64,000 nt of DNA, taken from positions 36,914-100,913 of the forward strand of contig NZ_BMYF01000009.1 of assembly GCF_014652135.1 (NCBI RefSeq), read 5' to 3'. Under the pieces are notes generated by a model. That model had not been told where the DNA came from, did no database searches, and saw only the letters and a program-made list of their open reading frames with translations. Positions within the stretch are counted from its first letter, which is position 1; every line of letters starts with the position of its first letter. Made by a program: the position numbers and the translations under genes. This document shows positions 27,591 through 35,967 of the stretch, in pieces. This stretch comes from Mongoliitalea lutea. GTDB lineage: Bacteria > Bacteroidota > Bacteroidia > Cytophagales > Cyclobacteriaceae.

Positions 27591-29342
27591 TTGGAATTCA
27601 ACGTTTTTTCAATCACACTCTTAATCAGCGGTTTGACTGTTGCTATCATCTCTTTGGTATTAGTAAAGAGACTTGATAAAAATATACGGTGGTTTTCCAT
27701 GACTATGCTCTTGGTCTCCTTTTGGTCTATAGCTTATGGTTTTGAATTGGCTTCCAATAGTCTAACTTACATTCTTTTCTGGATTAAATTAGAATATATC
27801 GGAATAGCATTTGCTCCCGCTACCTGGCTTTGGTTTTGTATCGTCTATACAAACCGAGAACGTCTGCAAAAAAAGAGATTCCTATATTTAATTTTTTTTA
27901 TCCCATTATTGACATTTTTAATGGTCATCACTAATGATTATCATTATTTCCATTATCGAGAAATAGAATTAGATAAATCGGGCCCTTTTCCTCTTTTAGC
28001 AATTACTCCTGGACCCTGGTATTTTGTACATACTTTGTTTTTCTATTTTTCTCTTTTTACAGGAAACTATCTTCTTTTTTTGAGCTTTAAAAATGCAGAA
28101 AAAATTTATCGAAAACAGATCAGCTTCCTGATTGCTGCTGGAATTTTACCTTGGTTTATCAACTTTTTATACTTACTGGGAATAAGGCCATTTGAACATA
28201 TAGACCTTACTCCTTACGCCTTTTTATCGATATATATTGTAGTTGGTTTTGGTTTATTAAAGTTTGATTTGTTTGAGCTAAAACCGATCGCAAGACACAA
28301 AACATTAGAGGTAATTGATAAAGGGATTATGGTATTTGACCCTTTAAACAGGCTTATTGATATAAATATAGCTGCAATCAAACTATTGGGGAAAAATAAC
28401 GGTACACTAATTGGTATGCATTGTCGTCAATTATTAGAGGTATATCCTAATCTAATCAAAGCGATTGAATCCAAAGAAAAAGTAAAGTTAGAGTTAATTA
28501 AAATCAAGCAAAAGGGATTTCTTGCAGTAGAGACTACACTTATTAAAGATCAAAAAGACAATCATTTAGGAGTGCTTTTATTAATCGATGACATCAGCCA
28601 ACTAAAAGCTAACCAAAGTCAGATACAGCAGCAATCCAAGGAACTCCAAGAGCTGAATAAACTAAAAGATAGATTATTTTCGATTATTTCACATGATTTG
28701 AAAGGACCTATCCAAAGTCTGAATGAGCTAATGAAACTTACTAATCGGGGAATTGTCACCAAAGATGAATTTTTTGAAATATTACCTGATATTTCAAAAA
28801 ATGTAGACAATGTCTCTATCCTTATGCACAACCTTTTGGCTTGGTCAAGTTCACAATTAAAAGGTGAAGTGGTAAATAAAAAAGAATTTGATATTTCAGA
28901 GTTAGTTGATCAAACTTTTGAACTTTTCATTAATCGTGCAATTGATAAGGGGATAAATTTCAAAACAGAAAAACCAAAAAAAGTTATTGTATATGCTGAC
29001 AAAAATATGATAGATTTAGTATTAAGGAATCTTGTAAGTAATTCACTTAAATTTTCAGGGATTGGAGATCAGGTTAGAATCCTTGTTGAAGATAAAAATA
29101 ATACTGTCAGTATAGAAGTTGTAGATACAGGTTTGGGAATAAATGCAGAAAATATTAAAAAATTAAATTCAGGAGAATCATTTTCTACCCTTGGAAAAAA
29201 TAATGAAAGTGGAACTGGTTTGGGTATTTTACTCGTCAAAGATTACTTGAAGAAAAACGAAAGTGAATTAGTTATTTCTAGTGAAGTCAAAAAAGGAAGC
29301 TCATTTTATTTTGAACTTCCCAAAAAAGCTATTGGACCCTAG
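27591..29342 (+). CDS. Sensor histidine kinase with N-terminal 7TM domain and PAS domain
   Basis: 583 residues. An N-terminal seven-helix region (about 1-220, HisKA_7TM type) is followed by a PAS-like domain (about 235-340), a coiled-coil linker, then HisKA with the phosphoacceptor His at about 368 (IISHDLKGP). The HATPase domain shows N box LVLRNLVSNSLKFSG, G1 DTGLGI and G2 GTGLGILLV. All catalytic blocks are intact. The start is TTG 27591; an in-frame TAG at 27567 leaves no longer option and the next ATG is inside TM2. No response regulator is adjacent, so the partner is unknown. Its last 4 bases overlap the convergent acyl-CoA reductase gene. Confidence 0.9.
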   Translation: MEFNVFSITLLISGLTVAIISLVLVKRLDKNIRWFSMTMLLVSFWSIAYGFELASNSLTYILFWIKLEYIGIAFAPATWLWFCIVYTNRERLQKKRFLYLIFFIPLLTFLMVITNDYHYFHYREIELDKSGPFPLLAITPGPWYFVHTLFFYFSLFTGNYLLFLSFKNAEKIYRKQISFLIAAGILPWFINFLYLLGIRPFEHIDLTPYAFLSIYIVVGFGLLKFDLFELKPIARHKTLEVIDKGIMVFDPLNRLIDINIAAIKLLGKNNGTLIGMHCRQLLEVYPNLIKAIESKEKVKLELIKIKQKGFLAVETTLIKDQKDNHLGVLLLIDDISQLKANQSQIQQQSKELQELNKLKDRLFSIISHDLKGPIQSLNELMKLTNRGIVTKDEFFEILPDISKNVDNVSILMHNLLAWSSSQLKGEVVNKKEFDISELVDQTFELFINRAIDKGINFKTEKPKKVIVYADKNMIDLVLRNLVSNSLKFSGIGDQVRILVEDKNNTVSIEVVDTGLGINAENIKKLNSGESFSTLGKNNESGTGLGILLVKDYLKKNESELVISSEVKKGSSFYFELPKKAIGP

Positions 29343-30355
29343 ATTGAAAGCAAAAACTTAATGGTATCAATATTATCTGCATAATCACTTAAAGAAGGAC
29401 ACTGACCTTGCCCAAATGCTAAGCTTTTCGGAAACCAAGCACTTTTAGAAACAATTATTTGAATTTTATCAGAAATAGAAGTCAAATCATATTCCAAATC
29501 AGTTTGATTCTTATAAACTTGATAGTAAAGCATACTTATAGGCGAAACCAATTCTTCACTTTTTTGCATCAATAAAAATCCATTATCCAAATGAGGCTCA
29601 TTATTTACCAAAAGAATAGATTTGTTATACTCGTAGTTATTAAAGTATTTATGATGGTCTTTGACATAAGAATATTCTTCCATTCCATCCAAGAATGATT
29701 GCAACACTTCCTCGTTTGGAACAAAAATCTTTGATATGTTTCGGCATCCAAGTCCAAAATATTGAAAAATATCCTGTCCTAATTTTCGAAGATCTTCAGA
29801 TGATTCTGTGCCATTTAGCACCGCTACAGAGGTACGGTTTTTTCGTATAATACTCGGAAATCTACCAAAATAGTAATTAAAATATCTAGCAGAGTTATCA
29901 CTTCCAGTAGCTATATACGCATCCATTCCCTTAAGCATGTCTTGAAAGTGCACTTTTTCTGCCAGTTGTGGAGCGATTTCGTTCAGCTCACTTACAAGCC
30001 ATTTTATTGAAATGGAATCTGTACTGCTTAACTTAACATATGCATCATGACCCACCATGAGAACACAGAGTAAATCATGAAACCCAACCGCAGGAACGTT
30101 CCCTGCCATCAAAATACCAACTTTCTTGGGCTCGATATTTTCAGGCAGCTGATAAGACTCCAACCATTTTTTGAGTGAGTCAATGGTTAAATTATTCTTA
30201 ATTTCTTCAAAAGCAAATCTTGCTTGCACTGGAGTAAACCAATTATTTGAGTTTTGTAGTTGTTTAGCAAAATCTTCGAACGAAGGATCATTAAGAAAAC
30301 TTTCAATTAATTGACCAAGGGCACTAAATGCCTCAATCTTATTTAAACTATTCAT
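29339..30355 (-). CDS. LuxC-type acyl-CoA reductase
   Basis: 338 residues, PF05893-like. The aldehyde-dehydrogenase-fold features are MAGNVPAVGFHDLLCVLMVG near the nucleotide site, YIATGSDNSARYFNYYFG, and the probable thioester Cys in FGLGCRNISKIFVP. LuxC enzymes reduce acyl-CoA or acyl-ACP to fatty aldehyde. No LuxAB or LuxE is nearby, so bioluminescence is not implied. In Bacteroidota this family is often next to a ferredoxin and serine-biosynthesis genes; here a ferredoxin faces it across a 146-bp divergent region. The natural substrate is unknown. Confidence 0.85.
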   Translation of the reverse strand: MNSLNKIEAFSALGQLIESFLNDPSFEDFAKQLQNSNNWFTPVQARFAFEEIKNNLTIDSLKKWLESYQLPENIEPKKVGILMAGNVPAVGFHDLLCVLMVGHDAYVKLSSTDSISIKWLVSELNEIAPQLAEKVHFQDMLKGMDAYIATGSDNSARYFNYYFGRFPSIIRKNRTSVAVLNGTESSEDLRKLGQDIFQYFGLGCRNISKIFVPNEEVLQSFLDGMEEYSYVKDHHKYFNNYEYNKSILLVNNEPHLDNGFLLMQKSEELVSPISMLYYQVYKNQTDLEYDLTSISDKIQIIVSKSAWFPKSLAFGQGQCPSLSDYADNIDTIKFLLSI

Positions 30356-30444
30356 ATTTCATCGGAATTCCAGCCCAAAGGTATCAAATCAATTGCTAAG
30401 ATTGGATAGAACGAATTTAAATTACTTAGCATGACAAGTTTTTT

Positions 30445-30849
<405 letters not shown>

Positions 30850-30854
30850 TATAA

Positions 30855-30883
30855 ATGAGGGCTGATTTAGCCCTCATTTTTTA
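30855..30883 (+). terminator. Terminator after the ferredoxin gene
   Basis: Perfect stem ATGAGGGCT/AGCCCTCAT, loop GATTT, then a T run. Confidence 0.9.
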
Positions 30884-31034
30884 TTTCGTAAAACTAAAAC
30901 ACTTGATTTTGAGGAATAGCAACCCAAATTTTAATACTTTGTTCAAAAAATATTGAAAAGTTTTTGATTTTTTTTTTCGAATTGGATTATCTTGCCACCT
31001 GATTTTAAGTCAAACTACATAAAATACTTCAACA

Positions 31035-31364
31035 GTGGAAGATAACAGAGGTAACGAGCGAGATGAGATTTTCTCTAAAAGGGTAAAGGCGGGAAAAAGG
31101 ACATACTTTTTCGATGTGAAGTCTACCAGGTCAAATGATTATTATTTGACGATCACAGAGAGTAAAAGGAGAAATAACCAAGATTCTTTTACATTTGAAA
31201 AACACAAAATCTTCTTATACAAAGAAGATTTTGGCAAATTTGTAGAAGCTTTACAAGAGGCCGTTGATCATGTGAAAAATGACTTGATGCCTGATTTTGA
31301 TTTTTCCCAATTTGAAAATGAAGAATCTGAGACTGCATTAGATGATGAATTAAAGTGGGATTAA
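31035..31364 (+). CDS. DUF3276 / PUR-alpha-like nucleic-acid-binding protein
   Basis: 109 residues with a GTG start at 31035 (no usable ATG in frame). The core (about 12-85) has two beta-rich blocks, GKRTYFFDVKSTRSNDYYLTITESK and FEKHKIFLYKEDFGKFVEAL, which match the DUF3276 family related to PUR domains that bind single-stranded DNA/RNA. An acidic C-terminal tail (DFSQFENEESETALDDE) follows. The precise role in Bacteroidota is not established. A TTG-N21-TATCTTG element is centred near 30980. Confidence 0.85.
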   Translation: MEDNRGNERDEIFSKRVKAGKRTYFFDVKSTRSNDYYLTITESKRRNNQDSFTFEKHKIFLYKEDFGKFVEALQEAVDHVKNDLMPDFDFSQFENEESETALDDELKWD

Positions 31365-31385
31365 TCTCATAAAGAATTTTCTTAA

Positions 31386-31470
31386 AGAGAAAGTGCTAAA
31401 ATTTGCAACAGCGCCTTAGATTTTGTAATCTAGAGTAAATTTGCAGATACAACACTTTCTCTTTTTTTTG
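31386..31470 (+). terminator. Long stem-loop with T run between DUF3276 and AI-2E genes
   Basis: AGAGAAAGTG (31386-31395) pairs perfectly with CACTTTCTCT (31453-31462), followed by about eight T. The 57-base loop carries a second small stem (TAGATT/AATCTA). It can end the DUF3276 transcript. The loop also contains a perfect -7 box for the next gene. Confidence 0.6.
31436..31443 (+). promoter_or_regulatory. -7 box for the second AI-2E gene, inside the stem-loop
   Basis: TAAATTTG, a perfect TAnnTTTG, 32 bases before ATG 31476. No TTG lies at 17-23 bases upstream (the nearest are 10 and 30 away), so it is a partial match. Confidence 0.4.
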
Positions 31471-31475
31471 GACAT

Positions 31476-32558
31476 ATGAAAAAACCAATAATCATCCTAA
31501 GTATTCTTTTAGTATTAGTGTTTATTCTAGGGTGGTATTTCTCTAACATTACACTCTATTTTATTTTTTCAATTGTATTAGCAGCAATTCTCCGCCCATT
31601 GACCAATCGTTTGAATTCATTTCAACTATTTGGTCAAAACATCCCACGTTGGTTTGCCATTTTCGCTTCTTTCTCAGTTATCGGGTTATTAATCTTTTTG
31701 ATGAGTTTACTTTTTCTCCCATTGATTGGTAATCAAATTGAAGTAATTTCTTCCTACGACTTAGATTATATTTATGAACAGATTCAAAATCCAGTAGGAA
31801 AAGTAGAAGACATTTTGATCCAATACGAAATTATCAAAGCGGAACCAGGATTTTTGATTACACAAGTCAGAGAAACAATGGTCAACAGTTTTAAAGCCAT
31901 AAATTTCCAAGGTGTCATCAATAGCATTTTGAATACGACAAGCTCTATTTTAGTAGCATTAATGGCGATATTATTCATAACCTTTTTTTTATTATTAGAA
32001 AATGGACTTTTGAGAAGAAACATTATCAATTTAATACCTAATGCCTACTTTGAACTCTCCGTAGCGGCTTTCAGTAAAGTTGAGCGCCTACTCTCCAATT
32101 ATTTGGTTGGCTTATTGATTCAAATTACCACAATATTCTCGATCGCTTCTATTGGCCTAACCTTGATGGGAATTGAATATGCGCTGACAATTGCGTTTTT
32201 TGCAGCTGTAGCCAACTTAATCCCATATGCAGGCCCTCTATTAGGGTCAACTTTTGGTGTACTAGTAGGGTTGTCTACTGGTACATTTGCAGAGACAAAC
32301 GAGATACTTTTCATGGTTTTCAAGATTCTTTCAGTATTTGCAATTGTGCAGCTAACAGATAATGTACTGTTGCAGCCATTAATTTTTTCGAAATCTGTAA
32401 AAGCGCATCCGCTTGAAATATTTGTTATTATCTTTGCCGGTGCAAAAATCGCCGGTATCTTAGGGATGATTTTTGCTATTCCAGTTTATACTATTTTTAG
32501 GGTTTCTTTTTTGGAATTTCTAAAAGGTTATAGGGAGTACAAAATATTTAAATTGTAA
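31476..32558 (+). CDS. AI-2E-family membrane transporter (second paralogue)
   Basis: 360 residues, about eight membrane helices. It has the family blocks AAVANLIPYAGPLLGSTFG and QLTDNVLLQPLIFSKSVKAHPL, followed by GAKIAGILGMIFAIPVY. The architecture matches the copy at 20435, but the two are clearly diverged. It is followed after 11 bp by ychF, probably in one transcript. The substrate is unknown. Confidence 0.9.
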   Translation: MKKPIIILSILLVLVFILGWYFSNITLYFIFSIVLAAILRPLTNRLNSFQLFGQNIPRWFAIFASFSVIGLLIFLMSLLFLPLIGNQIEVISSYDLDYIYEQIQNPVGKVEDILIQYEIIKAEPGFLITQVRETMVNSFKAINFQGVINSILNTTSSILVALMAILFITFFLLLENGLLRRNIINLIPNAYFELSVAAFSKVERLLSNYLVGLLIQITTIFSIASIGLTLMGIEYALTIAFFAAVANLIPYAGPLLGSTFGVLVGLSTGTFAETNEILFMVFKILSVFAIVQLTDNVLLQPLIFSKSVKAHPLEIFVIIFAGAKIAGILGMIFAIPVYTIFRVSFLEFLKGYREYKIFKL

Positions 32559-32569
32559 AAAAACGAACA

Positions 32570-33667
32570 ATGGCATTACAGTGCGGTATTGTTGGGTTAC
32601 CCAATGTTGGAAAGTCAACCCTATTCAATGCATTATCAAGTGCAAAAGCAGAAGCAGCAAATTTCCCATTTTGCACCATCGAACCTAACGTAGGTGTGGT
32701 TACAGTCCCTGATCAACGCTTAAAAATCTTGGAAAACTTGGTAAACCCACATAAGGTAGTACCTACAGTTATTGAGTTTGTAGATATTGCAGGATTGGTG
32801 AAAGGTGCCTCAAAAGGTGAAGGATTGGGGAATAAATTCTTAGCAAATATCCGTGAGGTAGATGCGATCATCCATGTAGTAAGATGTTTTCATGACGATA
32901 ATATTGTTCATGTGGCAGGAGGTGTAGACCCTATCTTTGACAAAGAGGTTATCGATACTGAATTACAGCTAAAAGATATTGAGTCAGTAGACAAGAAAAT
33001 TTTACGATTAGAAAAAATCGCAAAATCAGGTGATGCCAAAGCAAAAAAAGAGCTGGAAATTCTTCAATTATTCAAAGCTGAATTGACAGCTGGTAAAAAT
33101 GCCCGTGCTGTACAAGTGGAAAAAGAGGACTTAGAAGCCGTAAGAGATCTTCATTTACTGACGATTAAGCCTGTGCTTTATGTTGCAAATGTTGATGAAA
33201 GCAGTATTCTGACAGGTAATGAATTTGTAGAGCAACTACGTGAGAAAGTGAAAGAAGAGCAAGCGGATGTGATCGTATTATGCGCTGCGATCGAATCTCA
33301 AATTGCTGAATTTGAAGATCTTGAAGAAAAAGAATTATTTTTGTCTGAGTACGGTCTGGATGAAAGCGGATTGAATAAATTAATTCGAGGCGCCTACACA
33401 TTACTAGATTTAATCACATACTTTACCGCAGGCGTTCAAGAAGTCCGTGCTTGGACTATTAAAAAAGGATGGAAAGCTCCTCAGGCCGCCGGTGTTATCC
33501 ATACAGACTTCGAACGTGGTTTTATTAAAGCCGAAGTGATCAAATTGGAAGATTACGAAAAATTTAAAACAGAGGCAGCTTGCCGTGAAAATGGTAAAAT
33601 TGCCATTGAAGGAAAAGAATATATTGTTAAGGATGGAGACATTATGCATTTTAGATTCAATGTCTGA
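32570..33667 (+). CDS. ychF: Redox-regulated ATPase YchF / OLA1-like
   Basis: 365 residues, Obg-family P-loop protein. P-loop GLPNVGKS is at about 8-15, switch region DIAGLVKGASKGEGLGNKF, and the non-canonical NVDE in place of NKxD, which explains its ATP rather than GTP preference. A helical coiled-coil region is followed by a C-terminal TGS domain (GVQEVRAWTIKKGWKAPQAA, then DFERGFIKAEV). It associates with ribosomes and the stress response. It is co-directional with the AI-2E gene upstream and the Cas6-like gene downstream (101 bp). Confidence 0.97.
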   Translation: MALQCGIVGLPNVGKSTLFNALSSAKAEAANFPFCTIEPNVGVVTVPDQRLKILENLVNPHKVVPTVIEFVDIAGLVKGASKGEGLGNKFLANIREVDAIIHVVRCFHDDNIVHVAGGVDPIFDKEVIDTELQLKDIESVDKKILRLEKIAKSGDAKAKKELEILQLFKAELTAGKNARAVQVEKEDLEAVRDLHLLTIKPVLYVANVDESSILTGNEFVEQLREKVKEEQADVIVLCAAIESQIAEFEDLEEKELFLSEYGLDESGLNKLIRGAYTLLDLITYFTAGVQEVRAWTIKKGWKAPQAAGVIHTDFERGFIKAEVIKLEDYEKFKTEAACRENGKIAIEGKEYIVKDGDIMHFRFNV

Positions 33668-33692
33668 CATTTGTAAAAAATTATTACTAAAT

Positions 33693-33720
33693 TTGTTAGA
33701 AACTTAATTTAATAAATTTC
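33693..33720 (+). promoter_or_regulatory. Possible promoter of the Cas6-like gene
   Basis: TTG at 33693-33695, 17 bases, TAAATTTC at 33713-33720 (one mismatch). An alternative perfect TAAATTTG occurs at 33688-33695 but has only a 14-base spacer to a TTG. The GTG start lies 48 bases downstream. Confidence 0.35.
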
Positions 33721-33768
33721 GTTAAAATTTAAATCTTAATTATTGTTTCATTAATATTTTTGTTACCC

Positions 33769-34641
33769 GTGAGAATAAGATTAATATTTTCTTTAAAAAA
33801 CAAAGGAGCTTATTTACCCTTTCATCACCAGTACATACTGGCTCAGTTCCTAAAAGGCCTCATCGTAAAAGGGGGCAATGAAGAGTTTTTCAATTACAAT
33901 TACTTCAATTTCTCTGGTTTGAAAGGTCAAACCAAGGTTAGTAGAAGTGGGCTTCATTACTACTCCAGTTTAGTCACCCTCGTTTTATCGTCACCAAATG
34001 AGGAATTTATGGACTATTTACTTGAGCAGGTATTTGCTACGCCTAAAATTGAGTTAGGAAACCTCATTCTATCTCCTGAGTACACTGAACTGGAATCAGA
34101 ACCTGAACTAGAGACTTCAAACAAATTCGTTTGCATCTCTCCTTTGGTGTTATTGACCCCAGCATTCAACGATGAGTCAGGCAAAAGATTCATCAACCCA
34201 GATACCGATGAATTTTCGGATCTATTGTATGAATCCACGCTAACGCGTATGGAGAGGTCAGGATGGTATACCCAGGAGCAAATGGAGTCATTCTATAAGT
34301 TCCAAGTGGTACCGGATATGAATTACGTAAACAAGCTGAGAGAGCAGCAAAAGAAATTTGCTAGAATCTACTCTGTGTATGATATGGATGTGAAATATGA
34401 AGTAAGAGGCTACACGCTTCCATTCACTTTGTATGCAGCTCCGGAAGTACAAGACTTTGTCTTCAAGTGTGGCTTGGGTGCTTTCACCCACAAAGGCTTT
34501 GGTATGCTCGACTTAGCAAATCATGCTACAGTACAGCGTACGACACCTTACAAGTTTAAGAGAGAAGGATTCGTTCCTTACAAGCCAAGCGAAAGACAGA
34601 GACCTTCAGAATTGGAGGAAGGTGGTTCAGAAGAACTATAA
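33769..34641 (+). CDS. cas6: Orphan Cas6-like protein (RAMP fold), probably non-catalytic
   Basis: 290 residues from GTG 33769 (MRIRLIFSLKNKG), the usual short Cas6 N-terminus; a TTG at 33760 is less likely. Two ferredoxin-like RAMP domains are suggested. The C-terminal Gly-rich loop CGLGAFTHKGFGML (about 234-247) is the hallmark of Cas6, and LPFHHQYILAQFL (about 16-28) aligns with the N-terminal helix of known Cas6. Where Cas6 enzymes carry the catalytic His (before the KG and F(T/N)FS strand), this protein has FFNYNYFNFSGLKG without a His. I infer RNA binding rather than cleavage. No other cas gene or CRISPR array is in the window. Same strand as ychF, own terminator. Confidence 0.8.
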   Translation: MRIRLIFSLKNKGAYLPFHHQYILAQFLKGLIVKGGNEEFFNYNYFNFSGLKGQTKVSRSGLHYYSSLVTLVLSSPNEEFMDYLLEQVFATPKIELGNLILSPEYTELESEPELETSNKFVCISPLVLLTPAFNDESGKRFINPDTDEFSDLLYESTLTRMERSGWYTQEQMESFYKFQVVPDMNYVNKLREQQKKFARIYSVYDMDVKYEVRGYTLPFTLYAAPEVQDFVFKCGLGAFTHKGFGMLDLANHATVQRTTPYKFKREGFVPYKPSERQRPSELEEGGSEEL

Positions 34642-34650
34642 AAAAATTAA

Positions 34651-34677
34651 ATCCGGCTTTTCAGCCGGATTTTTTTA
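34651..34677. terminator. Convergent terminator between Cas6-like and T9SS plug genes
   Basis: Perfect stem ATCCGGCT/AGCCGGAT, loop TTTC, followed by seven T. The A run on the left lets it serve the - strand gene as well. Confidence 0.9.
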
Positions 34678-34680
34678 TGC

Positions 34681-35943
34681 TTAGAATCTTCGCTTATTGG
34701 GATTAAGATTGAAATACCCGATCAACTCATCGTATCTGGAGCCCATATCCCGGTAATAAACAAAGATTTCATATTCATTCTCCGTCTCAAAAAAGCTCCC
34801 TTCTAAGGATCGGATGTCAAATCCCTCTCCTGACTTATAGCCGTACATATAATCGTACCAGCCCTGCTTCATCAAAATCGTTGCCTGATACGTATTGGTC
34901 CGCTTATTCAATTCCATTTTTGCAGCGGGATCTTTTCCCCATTGCGTAAAGGCTCCCACTATATAAGGTGTGTCTGTTACTCCTTCAGCAGATAAATTGA
35001 AGGTAGTCACCATATATTCGCTCTCCAAATCATAATTCCTTCGCTCTACATTCATGATTGCAAATTGCCCATTGACATCTAAGTACTCATTGTAGGTAGT
35101 ATTGCGTCTGGCTTTATCTACAACCGCCTCCGCATAAACCACATCAGACTCCATCTGAATTGAGCGCACATTCATTCCACGAGCCCTTACAAAGCGTAGG
35201 TCTATGAATCGAAATTCATTTCCTCCCCAAAAGACATTGGAGCCATCAAATAAATTGTACTCCATCATCCGAGTATCTTCCCGAAGCATAGTTGGCTGCT
35301 TCAAAACACGCTTGTTATCCCATTGCTGATTTTGACGAATCACCACCCGAACATTATTAAGGGGATCAAAGAGCTCTCTGCCTTTGTAATTTACAGAAAC
35401 GTTGATTTGTTGTACTTCCCTCCTATTTTCATTCTGACTCGGAGGCACGACCCTGCCAGCCACTCCCAGCATTTTTTGATAAACCATAAAACGCTTCGTG
35501 AGCACTGTCTGATTAATATCGCGACCTCGGTACATCACTAGGACATAATTACCCGATTTTGTCACAGGAGGCACGACGAAATTGTAATGTATATAAGGAA
35601 TCCTTGTGTCAATTGAGTAATTGTAATCCAAGACGTTGAATTCATTGAACTGATTTAAATACTCCGGTTCTTTTAAATCCGATGGAGTCCAGTCCATGGT
35701 ACAATGAATCAATTTGACAGAATACAAATCTGGGTCATAGGCCAAATCATCAAAACTCAGCAACAATTGAACACCGCTGTTCAACTCAATCACAGGCGTA
35801 TTGAATTGGGCTGAGAAATCTCCCGCTCTTGGAAACAGACGTGCAGAAAGAATATTCTCATCAAATACCCTGTCTTCATAGACCGTTTGTGAAAAAATTG
35901 GGCTGACAACTGTTAAAAAAATAAGACTCAGTAAAATTCTCAT
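34681..35943 (-). CDS. Type IX secretion system plug protein (DUF5103)
   Basis: 420 residues with a signal peptide (about 1-18, ending IFSQ). Conserved DUF5103 features include VQLLLSFDDLAYDPDLYSVKL cut into beta strands, YNFVVPPVTKSGNYVLVMYR, and a C-terminal domain ending in YRDMGSRYDELIGYFNLNP. DUF5103 (T9SS_plug) proteins were found to close the SprA translocon on its periplasmic side in Flavobacterium. Presence fits an organism with T9SS secretion and perhaps gliding. Other T9SS parts are not in the window. Confidence 0.88.
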   Translation of the reverse strand: MRILLSLIFLTVVSPIFSQTVYEDRVFDENILSARLFPRAGDFSAQFNTPVIELNSGVQLLLSFDDLAYDPDLYSVKLIHCTMDWTPSDLKEPEYLNQFNEFNVLDYNYSIDTRIPYIHYNFVVPPVTKSGNYVLVMYRGRDINQTVLTKRFMVYQKMLGVAGRVVPPSQNENRREVQQINVSVNYKGRELFDPLNNVRVVIRQNQQWDNKRVLKQPTMLREDTRMMEYNLFDGSNVFWGGNEFRFIDLRFVRARGMNVRSIQMESDVVYAEAVVDKARRNTTYNEYLDVNGQFAIMNVERRNYDLESEYMVTTFNLSAEGVTDTPYIVGAFTQWGKDPAAKMELNKRTNTYQATILMKQGWYDYMYGYKSGEGFDIRSLEGSFFETENEYEIFVYYRDMGSRYDELIGYFNLNPNKRRF

Positions 35944-35967
35944 AAGTTCCTTGTTTAATACCTAGAT

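Noticed and set aside
33670-34680. CRISPR array near the Cas6-like gene
   Set aside because: No regularly spaced direct repeats of 24-40 bp were found in the flanks or anywhere else in the window; the repeats at 0-4 kb are about 320 bp long and lack spacers.
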